From the NCBI GenBank assembly GCA_033791145.1, contig JASJHH010000110.1:1-11650 (forward strand): 11,650 nt of DNA. The letters are read 5' to 3'. Positions 1 to 6,461 of this stretch are shown here, piece after piece. Made by a program: the position numbers and the translations under genes. The notes under the pieces are model-generated. The model was given only the letters and a program-made list of their open reading frames with translations, did no database searches and had not been told where the DNA came from. This DNA is from JAALKW01 sp033791145 (GTDB lineage: Bacteria > Pseudomonadota > Gammaproteobacteria > Legionellales > Legionellaceae). Numbering within the stretch: position 1 is the stretch's first letter; each line of letters opens with the position of its first letter.

Positions 1-82
1 TTGGTTGGAATGAAAAATCAAAGGCCATCTGAATGGGTCTAAATTACCTGAATAAATTTATGCTTCGTTAAATATCACTGGA

Positions 83-103
83 TCCCGCGGACAAGCCGCG
101 GGA
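83..103. repeat. Palindromic GATCCC-type hairpin (copy 1)
   Basis: This is a perfect 8-bp inverted repeat (TCCCGCGG at 83-90, CCGCGGGA at 96-103) around a 5-base loop. It is preceded by GA and followed by CGT. The block is much more GC-rich than the flanking DNA. It resembles the short interspersed palindromes found between genes in many proteobacteria. A related hairpin with the same outer bases (GATCCC...GGGA) occurs at 2623-2643. No coding sequence overlaps it. Confidence 0.6.
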
Positions 104-125
104 CGTAGGCGACGGGGGGAGCAAA

Positions 126-140
126 TGTCAACAGCCCCTA
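126..140 (-). repeat. TAGGG-n2-TGTTGACA motif, minus-strand copy
   Basis: Read on the minus strand from 140 to 126, the sequence is TAGGGGCTGTTGACA. It matches the plus-strand sequence at 11341-11355 at 13 of 15 positions, in inverted orientation, and is similar to 11007-11018. Both flanking copies have their TAGGG end facing the genes and their body facing out of the window. This would fit the ends of insertion sequences or their remnants, but no transposase is visible, so that origin is an inference. Confidence 0.4.
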
Positions 141-237
141 ATGCTCTATTATTTTTTTCTGTTTGCATGTCAGTTTCCATTGACGTTTTTCTTTGATTCA
201 GAAGCTATTAAGATAACGAAAAAATTTCAATAATACT

Positions 238-267
238 ATTTTTTATTTTTTATTTTTTATTTTTTTT
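238..267. repeat. Heptanucleotide tandem repeat (ATTTTTT)x4
   Basis: There are four exact head-to-tail copies of the 7-mer ATTTTTT (238-265), followed by two more T residues. On the minus strand this reads as AAAAAAT units. They form the last codons and the stop codon (250-252) of the small membrane-protein gene and continue past it. Because the unit length is not a multiple of three, adding or losing one unit would change the reading frame of the lysine-rich tail. Confidence 0.8.
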
Positions 268-510
268 CCTAAAAAACCATGCTTTTATTTTTTGAGTTAA
301 TAATCGCACCACTTTTTTCCCTGCTAGAATCGCGCCTAATATAAAAAAAACTTCAGGCAAGCCTATTAGAAAAATCGTGCCCACAGTCACAGCTGTTTCA
401 GTAGATAAATCAAAAAATGGTACCAACAAACTAAATAACGGGCTGATAAAAGATAAAACAACACATAAAATACCGAGCTTATAGCGTAGCTTTTTGTTTT
501 TAATATCCAT
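250..510 (-). CDS. Small two-helix membrane protein, transporter-suffix-like
   Basis: This 86-residue protein has two hydrophobic segments at about residues 12-32 and 40-63. A short loop after the first contains VPFFDLS. The second helix carries a glutamate (E53) and is followed by GKKVV and a very basic tail rich in lysine and arginine. The pattern (KLGI..VVLS, VPF..LS, a conserved E, then GK) recalls the small 'transporter suffix' domain that occurs free-standing or fused behind membrane transporters. I recall that resemblance from the family pattern and could not test it. It probably sits in the inner membrane; its function is unknown. The ATG at 510 lies directly behind a hairpin and T-tract. 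The only plausible ribosome binding site, AGGG 7 nt upstream, is inside that hairpin. The C-terminal tail is encoded by a tandem repeat. Confidence 0.62.
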   Translation of the reverse strand: MDIKNKKLRYKLGILCVVLSFISPLFSLLVPFFDLSTETAVTVGTIFLIGLPEVFFILGAILAGKKVVRLLTQKIKAWFFRKKNKK

Positions 511-552
511 AAAAAAACCCTATGATATTTTAATTAACATATCATAGGGTTT
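511..552 (-). terminator. Rho-independent terminator of the L,D-transpeptidase gene, overlapping the next gene's RBS
   Basis: The arms at 515-528 and 539-552 form a perfect 14-bp inverted repeat with a 10-base loop. On the minus strand the stem is followed by an uninterrupted run of T. It lies 28 nt after the L,D-transpeptidase stop codon, where an intrinsic terminator is expected. The 3' arm contains AGGG (521-518), 7 nt before the ATG of the next minus-strand gene, so the same structure would also hide that gene's ribosome binding site. Confidence 0.85.
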
Positions 553-580
553 GGAATATTGCTTAATTTAAATTAAGTCA

Positions 581-1138
581 TTAATAAGGCTTCACAATCA
601 CGGTTGTACCGACGGTCATGAAATCTTCATTGAGCCATTTGGCAGCACTCGGTAACACCCGAATACACCCATGACTGGTATTCCATTGAGGTACTTCGTA
701 CGCTGCGTGAATCGAGTAGCCTTTGTAAAAGTGCATACAATACGGCATACGTGCTCCACCACCTTCCTCAATCGGATACTTACTGGATTTACAGTTTTCA
801 CCTTTCTTAGAATAAACACGATAAGTCCCGGTGACTGTTTTGCAAGAACGGCCAACATCTTCACAGTAAGCCTTCCCGCCTGAAGCAGCACCTGTTTTAA
901 CTAAATTACCGCTTTTATCATAAGCACCCCAAGCTGCTGCTTTGGGATCAAAGATAAATACTTTTCGGCCTGTGGCACGCCGTTTGTCTGGAAAGACATA
1001 CGCACCACGATGGTCCATTGTATGAGACGTCGTATAATGGGTATTCCCCCCATCATCAATGATGGGAACTGAACGATCCAATGTGGCACAAGACGCCGCT
1101 AAAACACTAATAGGTATTATCATTGCTAATTTATTCAC
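581..1138 (-). CDS. L,D-transpeptidase (YkuD family) lipoprotein, EnhA-like
   Basis: This 185-residue protein should form or remodel 3-3 peptidoglycan cross-links, or anchor proteins to peptidoglycan, in the periplasm. The YkuD active-site signature is clear at the C-terminal end: H144, then SHGCIR with catalytic C158 and R160. The N-terminus is a short signal peptide ending in LAAS-C17, which fits a lipoprotein signal, although the residue at -3 is less typical. Besides C17 and C158 there are four cysteines (C92, C99, C116, C134), unusually many and possibly paired as disulfides. The segment around GGGARMPYCM resembles the Legionella EnhA (enhanced entry) group, an impression from memory. 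The start is a GTG at 1138, supported by a consensus AGGAGG 8 nt upstream; there is no ATG near it in frame. A strong terminator follows. It is probably transcribed alone or after aspS. Confidence 0.9.
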   Translation of the reverse strand: MNKLAMIIPISVLAASCATLDRSVPIIDDGGNTHYTTSHTMDHRGAYVFPDKRRATGRKVFIFDPKAAAWGAYDKSGNLVKTGAASGGKAYCEDVGRSCKTVTGTYRVYSKKGENCKSSKYPIEEGGGARMPYCMHFYKGYSIHAAYEVPQWNTSHGCIRVLPSAAKWLNEDFMTVGTTVIVKPY

Positions 1139-1146
1139 TATACAAT

Positions 1147-1152
1147 CCTCCT
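1147..1152 (-). promoter_or_regulatory. Strong ribosome binding site setting the GTG start of the L,D-transpeptidase
   Basis: On the minus strand this hexamer reads AGGAGG, a full Shine-Dalgarno core, 8 nt before the GTG at 1138. It fixes the start at a non-ATG codon and suggests efficient translation. Confidence 0.85.
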
Positions 1153-1210
1153 CTTGTCTGAACCAATTATCGGCCGGATTGTAAAAATATTTAGCAATTT
1201 ATTTTATATA

Positions 1211-1246
1211 TTTATTCTTAACTTTATTCTTAGCTTTATTCTATGG
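1211..1246. repeat. Three imperfect 12-bp tandem repeats at the aspS stop codon
   Basis: The units are TTTATTCTTAAC (1211-1222), TTTATTCTTAGC (1223-1234) and TTTATTCTATGG (1235-1246). The last unit contains the aspS stop codon (TAG on the minus strand, 1243-1241). The first two units differ at one base and the third is more diverged. Confidence 0.65.
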
Positions 1247-2572
1247 TGATAATCGTGTTGCATCTCGTGGGAACATAGTCGCGAGTTTAATATTATCTAA
1301 GCCTAATAATTTCTGCGTTAAACGCTCTAACCCCAGACCTAACCCACCATGTGGCGGTAAGCCATATTTATGTGCGTTCGAGAAAAACTCAAAATCTTCT
1401 GGATTCATATCTTTCGATTTTATCTTCGCAATTAATTCATCATAATCATGGATTCTTTGCCCACCTGATGTAATTTCAACGCCTCTGAATAATAAATCAA
1501 AGCTCAATGTTAATTCAGGTTCATCTGGATCATCTTTGGCATAAAACGGTCGCTTGGCTGACGGATAATGCGTAATAAACACAAATTCTGAATTATATTT
1601 TTCTTTAATATATTCTGAGATTTTTTGCTCTTCAATCGGTGCCAAGTCAAACGAGTCTTTGGGTTTAATGCCGTATTCTGATTCTACGATTTGTTTGACT
1701 TCATAAAAGCGCAACACAGGAATGGTATCTATCACTGGCAGCTCAACACCCCACATGCTAAGCGGATGAGGAACAGCTTGCTTAATATACTCAAATACAA
1801 ATTTTAACATGCTGGCTTCTAAATTAAGTACATCATAAAACGAATCAATATGAGAAAACTCTAAATCCATCGAGGTATATTCATTGATATGGCGATTGGT
1901 ATGATGTTTTTCAGCACGAAAAACGGGTGCTATTTCAAACACACGTTCAAATACACCTGTACATAGTTCTTTATAGAACTGTGGTGATTGCGTTAAATAG
2001 GCGCGTTTACCAAAGTAATCCAACGAAAAAATATTAGCCCCGCCTTCAGCGCCTTCTTTAACAAGCTTAGGGGTTCGAATTTCTGTAAATTGCTGCTCGA
2101 TTAAAAATGCGCGCACGCCTTGTACGAGTGCTGATTGAATTTTAAAAATCGCTTGTTGCATTGGATGCCGCATTGATAAATAGCGATAATCAAATAATAC
2201 ATCGTTATGTACATCAAGCTTTTTCTTGGTCACATCCATTGGCATCGGTGCTGCAGGTGTACTTAAAATCTCATAATCTGTGAGTTGAATTTCACAGGTT
2301 TTAGGATGCACAAACGTATCTTTAATTTTAGCTTCTGTCACTGTGCCTGTAATTTTTAAGGCACCATTTTCTTTAATACCTGTGGCCGCTAAATCACCCG
2401 TAAAAACCACCTGAATTAAATCATTGCCGTGCTGCAATAAAATAAAACCAAATTCAGACAACACACGCACTTTATAAACAAACCCGCGAAGTTCAACAAC
2501 TTCACCGATATGTTGTGTAATATTAACCAGCTTAATATTTGGGTTTAATTCAGAAGCAATATTTATACTCAT
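1241..2572 (-). CDS. aspS: Aspartyl-tRNA synthetase, archaeal/eukaryotic-type (probably non-discriminating)
   Basis: At 443 residues this class II synthetase attaches aspartate to tRNA(Asp), and perhaps to tRNA(Asn) for GatCAB amidation. An N-terminal OB-fold anticodon-binding domain (about 24-105) precedes the catalytic core. The core contains EGGANIF (176-182), QSPQFYKE (195-202), motif 2 FRAEKHHTNRHINEY (218-232), SFDLLFRG..I.SGGQRIH (357-375) and motif 3 GLGLGLERL (410-418). The AspRS-type QSPQ and GGQRIHD segments argue against asparaginyl-tRNA synthetase. The enzyme lacks the roughly 150-residue GAD insertion that gives standard gammaproteobacterial AspRS its length of about 590 residues. 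It belongs to the short archaeal-type group, found sporadically in bacteria and often of relaxed tRNA specificity. In the OB-fold, the usual GWVH segment reads GFVY (30-33). It is either the cell's only AspRS or a second copy. The ATG at 2572 has only a weak upstream GAG. Confidence 0.92.
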   Translation of the reverse strand: MSINIASELNPNIKLVNITQHIGEVVELRGFVYKVRVLSEFGFILLQHGNDLIQVVFTGDLAATGIKENGALKITGTVTEAKIKDTFVHPKTCEIQLTDYEILSTPAAPMPMDVTKKKLDVHNDVLFDYRYLSMRHPMQQAIFKIQSALVQGVRAFLIEQQFTEIRTPKLVKEGAEGGANIFSLDYFGKRAYLTQSPQFYKELCTGVFERVFEIAPVFRAEKHHTNRHINEYTSMDLEFSHIDSFYDVLNLEASMLKFVFEYIKQAVPHPLSMWGVELPVIDTIPVLRFYEVKQIVESEYGIKPKDSFDLAPIEEQKISEYIKEKYNSEFVFITHYPSAKRPFYAKDDPDEPELTLSFDLLFRGVEITSGGQRIHDYDELIAKIKSKDMNPEDFEFFSNAHKYGLPPHGGLGLGLERLTQKLLGLDNIKLATMFPRDATRLSP

Positions 2573-2598
2573 AATTAATCGTTCTCATTCGTTATATT

Positions 2599-2622
2599 AA
2601 AAAACTCTGCCACATTCAGGAG
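2599..2622 (-). terminator. Candidate terminator of the ndk-to-cytochrome operon
   Basis: On the minus strand, downstream of the cytochrome stop codon, a small hairpin is followed by six T residues (2604-2599). Its arms are CTCCTG (2622-2617) and CAGAG (2609-2605), with one bulged base. It directly follows the larger palindromic hairpin at 2623-2643. The small stem alone is weak; together the two hairpins and the T-tract make a plausible end to the long operon, just upstream of aspS. Confidence 0.45.
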
Positions 2623-2643
2623 ATCCCTCGCTGCGATCGGGAT
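2623..2643. repeat. Palindromic GATCCC-type hairpin (copy 2)
   Basis: ATCCC (2623-2627) pairs with GGGAT (2639-2643). TCG (2628-2630) pairs with CGA (2634-2636), leaving a 2-base bulge and a CTG loop. Outer bases and flanks (GATCCC...GGGATGACGT) match the hairpin at 83-103, whose right flank is GGGACGT. It sits between the cytochrome stop codon and the aspS start, a typical intergenic place for such repeats. Confidence 0.55.
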
Positions 2644-2654
2644 GACGTGGGAAA

Positions 2655-2999
2655 TTACTCAGCAGGCAATAAAGCCTTAATCGCAAGCATCAGTTGTTCA
2701 TCTGTACATTCAAAACACCCACCTCTGGGTGGCATGGCACGCACGCCTTCGTTTGTATGCTTAAATAATACATCAAGGCCTTGTTTTAATCTTGGTGCCC
2801 AGTCATCCAAACGCTTTGGCTTAGGCGCACCTAAAGGAATTAAAGGCTTTGTCGCATGACATGTTCCACAAAAATGCTGCACAATTTGCTCACCTTCATC
2901 TGGCGAATTTTTAATTGTCTCTAAAAAAGCACTCGGATGATGACTTGCAGCAAATAGCTGCGTCACAAAAAAACAAATCAAAAAAACAAAATACTTCAT
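2655..2999 (-). CDS. Cytochrome c5 family protein (periplasmic monoheme c-type cytochrome)
   Basis: This 114-residue protein starts with a signal peptide (hydrophobic residues 3-16, probable cleavage after about A17 or A18). A single heme c attachment motif C44-G-T-C47-H48 follows. M89 in the RAMPPRGG segment is the likely sixth heme ligand. Two further cysteines, C95 and C98, form the C-x2-C pair typical of cytochrome c5, where they make a disulfide near the heme edge. It should carry single electrons in the periplasm, probably between respiratory complexes; its partner cannot be read from the sequence. It is the last gene of the minus-strand operon, 21 nt after the methyltransferase, with AGG 6 nt before its ATG. 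It has no functional link to the upstream genes and may simply have been appended to the operon. Confidence 0.9.
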   Translation of the reverse strand: MKYFVFLICFFVTQLFAASHHPSAFLETIKNSPDEGEQIVQHFCGTCHATKPLIPLGAPKPKRLDDWAPRLKQGLDVLFKHTNEGVRAMPPRGGCFECTDEQLMLAIKALLPAE

Positions 3000-3020
3000 A
3001 CAGCACCTATCCTATACATC

Positions 3021-3839
3021 TTACTTTTTAGCTAATACCACATCAATTACATGTGTATCATGATACGGAAAAGTAAAAATTCGCTCAAACAAGCGCTTTA
3101 ATCGCTGTAATAAAAAGCTTTTAGGCAGCATACGTATTGATAAGCTATTTAAAAACCAAGTACCTTCAATACCAAACAAAGCCAATGCATCAATATCGTT
3201 TAATACAATCGGGATATGAAACCGCTGATGTTCTAATACTTCAAAATCATACTCGCCAAAGGCTTCTAATAATTCTTTTTTACCCGGTGCCACGGTTGTA
3301 TTTTTTAATACGGATTTATAATAATGCCCAACCACACTACTTAATAAACTACCCTCTGCAATAAAATCGGCTAAATATTGCTGTGCCACCGGAAAAGAAT
3401 CATAGGTTGTTGTGATAAAAGAAAAATAGCCATTTGCTTTTGTTAATTTTCGAGCTGATTCAAATAAAGCAGGCATTGGCATATATGCATTAATAAAATG
3501 TGCAAGCACTAAATCTTGGCTGTGCACAGGTAAAAAACGTTCGACCTCTGTGGCACTCGACTCAATCGTTTTTAAATCCAGCGCTTCATGTGCACGTTTT
3601 AGCATTTCCTCTGAAACATCCACCCCTGTAAATTCAGCACGAGGTAATACACGCTGTAATTTCTTTAAAAAAGCACCGTCTCCAACCCCTAAATCCAAGA
3701 CTCGAAAATCCGGTCGCATCAAAGGTAATAATTGCTCAACTTGTGCTATGGCGGCTGCATGGCTCTTTGTAATTGAGCCAAACTGATCTGCCATATCATA
3801 TTGCTTAGCTAAATCATTGTACATCGCCTTCAAAGTCAT
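3021..3839 (-). CDS. Class I SAM-dependent methyltransferase, substrate unknown
   Basis: This 272-residue protein has the Rossmann-like methyltransferase fold. Motif I is VLDLGVGDG (47-55), the acidic residue that binds the SAM ribose is D74 in GVDVS, and a DLVLAHF strand (109-115) stands for motif IV. The C-terminal third (about 190-272) matches no domain I recognise and ends in a basic and aromatic stretch. There is no signal peptide, so it should be cytoplasmic. The layout is like that of UbiE- or Tam-type small-molecule methyltransferases, but nothing in the sequence fixes the substrate. The ATG at 3839 has AGGA 5 nt upstream. It lies 15 nt after der and 21 nt before the cytochrome gene, so all three should be co-transcribed. 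It is not a usual partner of der. Confidence 0.82.
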   Translation of the reverse strand: MTLKAMYNDLAKQYDMADQFGSITKSHAAAIAQVEQLLPLMRPDFRVLDLGVGDGAFLKKLQRVLPRAEFTGVDVSEEMLKRAHEALDLKTIESSATEVERFLPVHSQDLVLAHFINAYMPMPALFESARKLTKANGYFSFITTTYDSFPVAQQYLADFIAEGSLLSSVVGHYYKSVLKNTTVAPGKKELLEAFGEYDFEVLEHQRFHIPIVLNDIDALALFGIEGTWFLNSLSIRMLPKSFLLQRLKRLFERIFTFPYHDTHVIDVVLAKK

Positions 3840-3854
3840 AATGATCCTAAGTTA

Positions 3855-5258
3855 TTAGCGCTTTTTTTTCTTCACAAATTTCATTATGCGCTTTCGCTGC
3901 TTAACTTGTGCGCCTGTGCCTGTAAGCGTATTCTTTTTGGCTTCAAATGGATTCTCTCCCCCTTTAAATAATACTTTAAGCGGGGTTCCTACTAGTTTTA
4001 AACGAGTAGTAAATGCTTTAACTAAATAGCGCTGATAACTCTGAGGTAATGCATCTACTTGATTTCCGTGAATAATAATCAACGGCGGGTTATGCCCGCC
4101 TGCATGTGCATAGCGTAATTTAATGCGGCGACCATGCACCAGAGGTGGTGGATGTTTTGCTGTTAAATCTTGTAGTATGCGTGTTAATTCCGGCGTTGAA
4201 AGCGGTTTGATTGCTGAACGATACGCTTCGTTAATGTCTTTAAATAAAGGCCCAACCCCTGAACCATGCAGTGCGGAAATAAAATGAAATTTCGCAAATT
4301 CTGCAAACTGCAATTTTCTTAAAATCGCTTCTTTAATATGATCTTTATGATCTGACGCTAGGCCATCCCATTTATTGACCGCAACCACAAGAGCTCGCCC
4401 TGCATTAACAATAAATCCGATTAAATGTAAATCTTGGTCGGTTAGATCTTCTTGTGCATCGACAAGCATCACACACACATGTGCGGCTTGAATAGAACCT
4501 AAGGTTTTAATAATTGAAAATTTTTCTATTTTTTCATCAACCCGTGAACGCCTACGTATGCCTGCTGTATCTACTAAAGTATAATCTTGTCCGCCGCGTT
4601 CAAATGGTACTTCAACACTATCGCGTGTCGTACCCGGCATATCATAAACCACCATCCGCTCTTCACCGAGCATGCGATTCACTAAAGTTGATTTACCCAC
4701 ATTAGGACGTCCGATAATCGCAACACGGATAGCACCCCCTGCTTCAGCTAGATTATCAGGTGCTGCAGGTAAAAAATCAGCTGTCACCTCTTGTAATAAG
4801 TGCTGAATACCCCGGCCATGGGTTGCAGAAATAGAATGTACTTGAGAAAAACCTAAAGCTTGGAATTCGGCAGATACAACAGCCTCTTCTAAGCCATCTG
4901 TTTTATTGACTAATAATCGAATATTCTTGCCATGTTTTCTTAAATGTAGTGCAACTTTCTCATCGGTTGCTGTTAAGCCTGTTCTCGCATCCACCAAAAA
5001 AAAGACATGGCTTGCTTCTTCTAATGCACGCTCTGATTGAGACGCCATTAAAGCATCAACCGCTAAGTCTTCAACGCCAATGCCTCCCGTATCAACCACT
5101 AAAAAAGGCTTACCGTTAAATACAGCTGTTCCATATTTTCTATCACGGGTTAAACCCGGAAAATCCGCTACCAAAGCATCTTGTGTACGGGTTAAACGAT
5201 TAAACAAAGTAGATTTTCCGACATTCGGACGCCCTACAAAAACAATAGTTGGAAGCAT
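3855..5258 (-). CDS. der: Ribosome-associated GTPase Der (EngA)
   Basis: Der is an essential GTPase with two tandem G domains that helps mature the 50S ribosomal subunit. Domain 1 shows the P-loop GRPNVGKS (9-16), DTGG (56-59) and NKTD (118-121). Domain 2 shows GRPNVGKS (183-190), DTAG (230-233) and NKWD (295-298). The KH-like domain that contacts rRNA follows, ending in a strongly basic tail. At 467 residues it is close to the usual family length (E. coli Der is 490). The ATG at 5258 is 8 nt after the bamB stop codon. The ribosome binding site AGG overlaps that stop, which suggests translational coupling. The position directly behind bamB is the conserved gammaproteobacterial arrangement. 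Confidence 0.97.
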   Translation of the reverse strand: MLPTIVFVGRPNVGKSTLFNRLTRTQDALVADFPGLTRDRKYGTAVFNGKPFLVVDTGGIGVEDLAVDALMASQSERALEEASHVFFLVDARTGLTATDEKVALHLRKHGKNIRLLVNKTDGLEEAVVSAEFQALGFSQVHSISATHGRGIQHLLQEVTADFLPAAPDNLAEAGGAIRVAIIGRPNVGKSTLVNRMLGEERMVVYDMPGTTRDSVEVPFERGGQDYTLVDTAGIRRRSRVDEKIEKFSIIKTLGSIQAAHVCVMLVDAQEDLTDQDLHLIGFIVNAGRALVVAVNKWDGLASDHKDHIKEAILRKLQFAEFAKFHFISALHGSGVGPLFKDINEAYRSAIKPLSTPELTRILQDLTAKHPPPLVHGRRIKLRYAHAGGHNPPLIIIHGNQVDALPQSYQRYLVKAFTTRLKLVGTPLKVLFKGGENPFEAKKNTLTGTGAQVKQRKRIMKFVKKKKR

Positions 5259-5266
5259 GAATACAC

Positions 5267-6421
5267 CTAGCCTTTAATTAAAAAGCAATGAAGTTGTCCC
5301 GAGGCCGTCATCACATACATATGATTCGAATCAACGAGAGGCCCCACTGTAATTGCACTTCCTAATGTATGACGTGCAATAAAATCACCGTGTTTTGCAT
5401 CCAGCAAATGTAACTCTCCCTTTTTATCTCCTACAAGCAAGCGCTCTCCCATCAACACAGGCTCTGTAACACCGCGCGCCAAAAGCGCTTTTTGTTTCCA
5501 CTGCACGTGTCCATCACTACGTCCGACGGCCCAAAGCACATCATCACTATCTACGATATAAAGCGCAGTCGCATCAATCGCAAAATTTTTATACGTTGCT
5601 AAAAGCTTACTCCATATGAAATCACCTTGATGCAATGACATGGCGACTGTATAGCCTTGATAACTCGAAAGATAAACCACGTCTCCACGTACAATCGGTG
5701 TGGCACTGATATCAACTAGTTTTTCTACATCACTCGAACCACTCGCATAAACAACACTACGCTGCCAAGCAACGTGCCCTGTTTCAAGTTCAACCGCGTC
5801 TAATTTTCCATCTGAAAACCCAGCAAGCACCATATTTTTATAACGAACAGGAGATGAACTCGCTTTTAATACCAAAGATGAAGTACCGTGATCGGCAACC
5901 CAAATTTTTGCACCTGTTTGAGTATCAAACGCATAAAGCCTCCCATCCACTGTTTTAACAATGACACGGTTTTCAATCATCAGTGGCGTTGAAAGTACAT
6001 CCCCTGAAACTTGTGCTTTCCATAGAAGATGACCATCTTTTTGGCTTAAAACAAGAATGCCGGCTTTATTGGTTGCAAGCACTAAGCGCCCAAATTTTGC
6101 AGCAGGACCACTCACCAATGGCTCATCTAATTGTTTTGACCACTTGACCTGCCCGGTTTTTTTGTTGATTGCTTTTAACACACCATTCGGGGTCGCTGCA
6201 TAAATCGTTTGGCCATCCAGTGCTGGCTTTAAATGCAGATACGCTTCTTTTGTTTTTGTCTTACCAAAAGAAACGGTCCAACAAGGCGAAAAAGTAGCCT
6301 TAGAAGCAATAGGTGCTAACAGGCTCGGTACTGGGGTATTATCTTTACCCAACCAATAATTATCTATGGTTGTACAGCTTTGTAAGCCCACCAAAAAAAA
6401 CAATATTAACCATCGAGCCAT
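5267..6421 (-). CDS. bamB: Outer membrane assembly lipoprotein BamB
   Basis: BamB is the beta-propeller lipoprotein subunit of the BAM complex, which inserts beta-barrel proteins into the outer membrane. The 384-residue product begins with a lipoprotein signal ending in LQS-C16. The rest consists of repeated PQQ-type blades, recognisable from recurring segments such as YAATPNGVLKAINKKTGQVKW, LYAFDTQTGAKIWV, LDAVELETGHVAW and LHLLDAKHGDFI. The length matches the family (E. coli 392). The residue after the lipidated cysteine is T, not D, so export to the outer membrane by Lol is expected. The ATG at 6421 is preceded by AAGG at close spacing. It lies 40 nt after yfgM and 8 nt before der, the standard yfgM-bamB-der order. 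Confidence 0.96.
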   Translation of the reverse strand: MARWLILFFLVGLQSCTTIDNYWLGKDNTPVPSLLAPIASKATFSPCWTVSFGKTKTKEAYLHLKPALDGQTIYAATPNGVLKAINKKTGQVKWSKQLDEPLVSGPAAKFGRLVLATNKAGILVLSQKDGHLLWKAQVSGDVLSTPLMIENRVIVKTVDGRLYAFDTQTGAKIWVADHGTSSLVLKASSSPVRYKNMVLAGFSDGKLDAVELETGHVAWQRSVVYASGSSDVEKLVDISATPIVRGDVVYLSSYQGYTVAMSLHQGDFIWSKLLATYKNFAIDATALYIVDSDDVLWAVGRSDGHVQWKQKALLARGVTEPVLMGERLLVGDKKGELHLLDAKHGDFIARHTLGSAITVGPLVDSNHMYVMTASGQLHCFLIKG

Positions 6422-6461
6422 AAAGCCTTATACCTCTTCTTTAAATTTATTTAAAAATATT

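Noticed and set aside
616..1089. Several open frames on both strands inside the L,D-transpeptidase gene
   Set aside because: They are shadows; the catalytic motif and strong ribosome binding site support only the 581-1138 frame.
1153..1200. Promoter for the L,D-transpeptidase gene (GATAAT or TACAAT on the minus strand)
   Set aside because: No acceptable -35 hexamer at 16-18 nt was found for either box; too weak to list.
1241..2572. Reading the synthetase as asparaginyl-tRNA synthetase
   Set aside because: The GGANIF, QSPQFYKE and GGQRIHD segments are those of archaeal-type AspRS.
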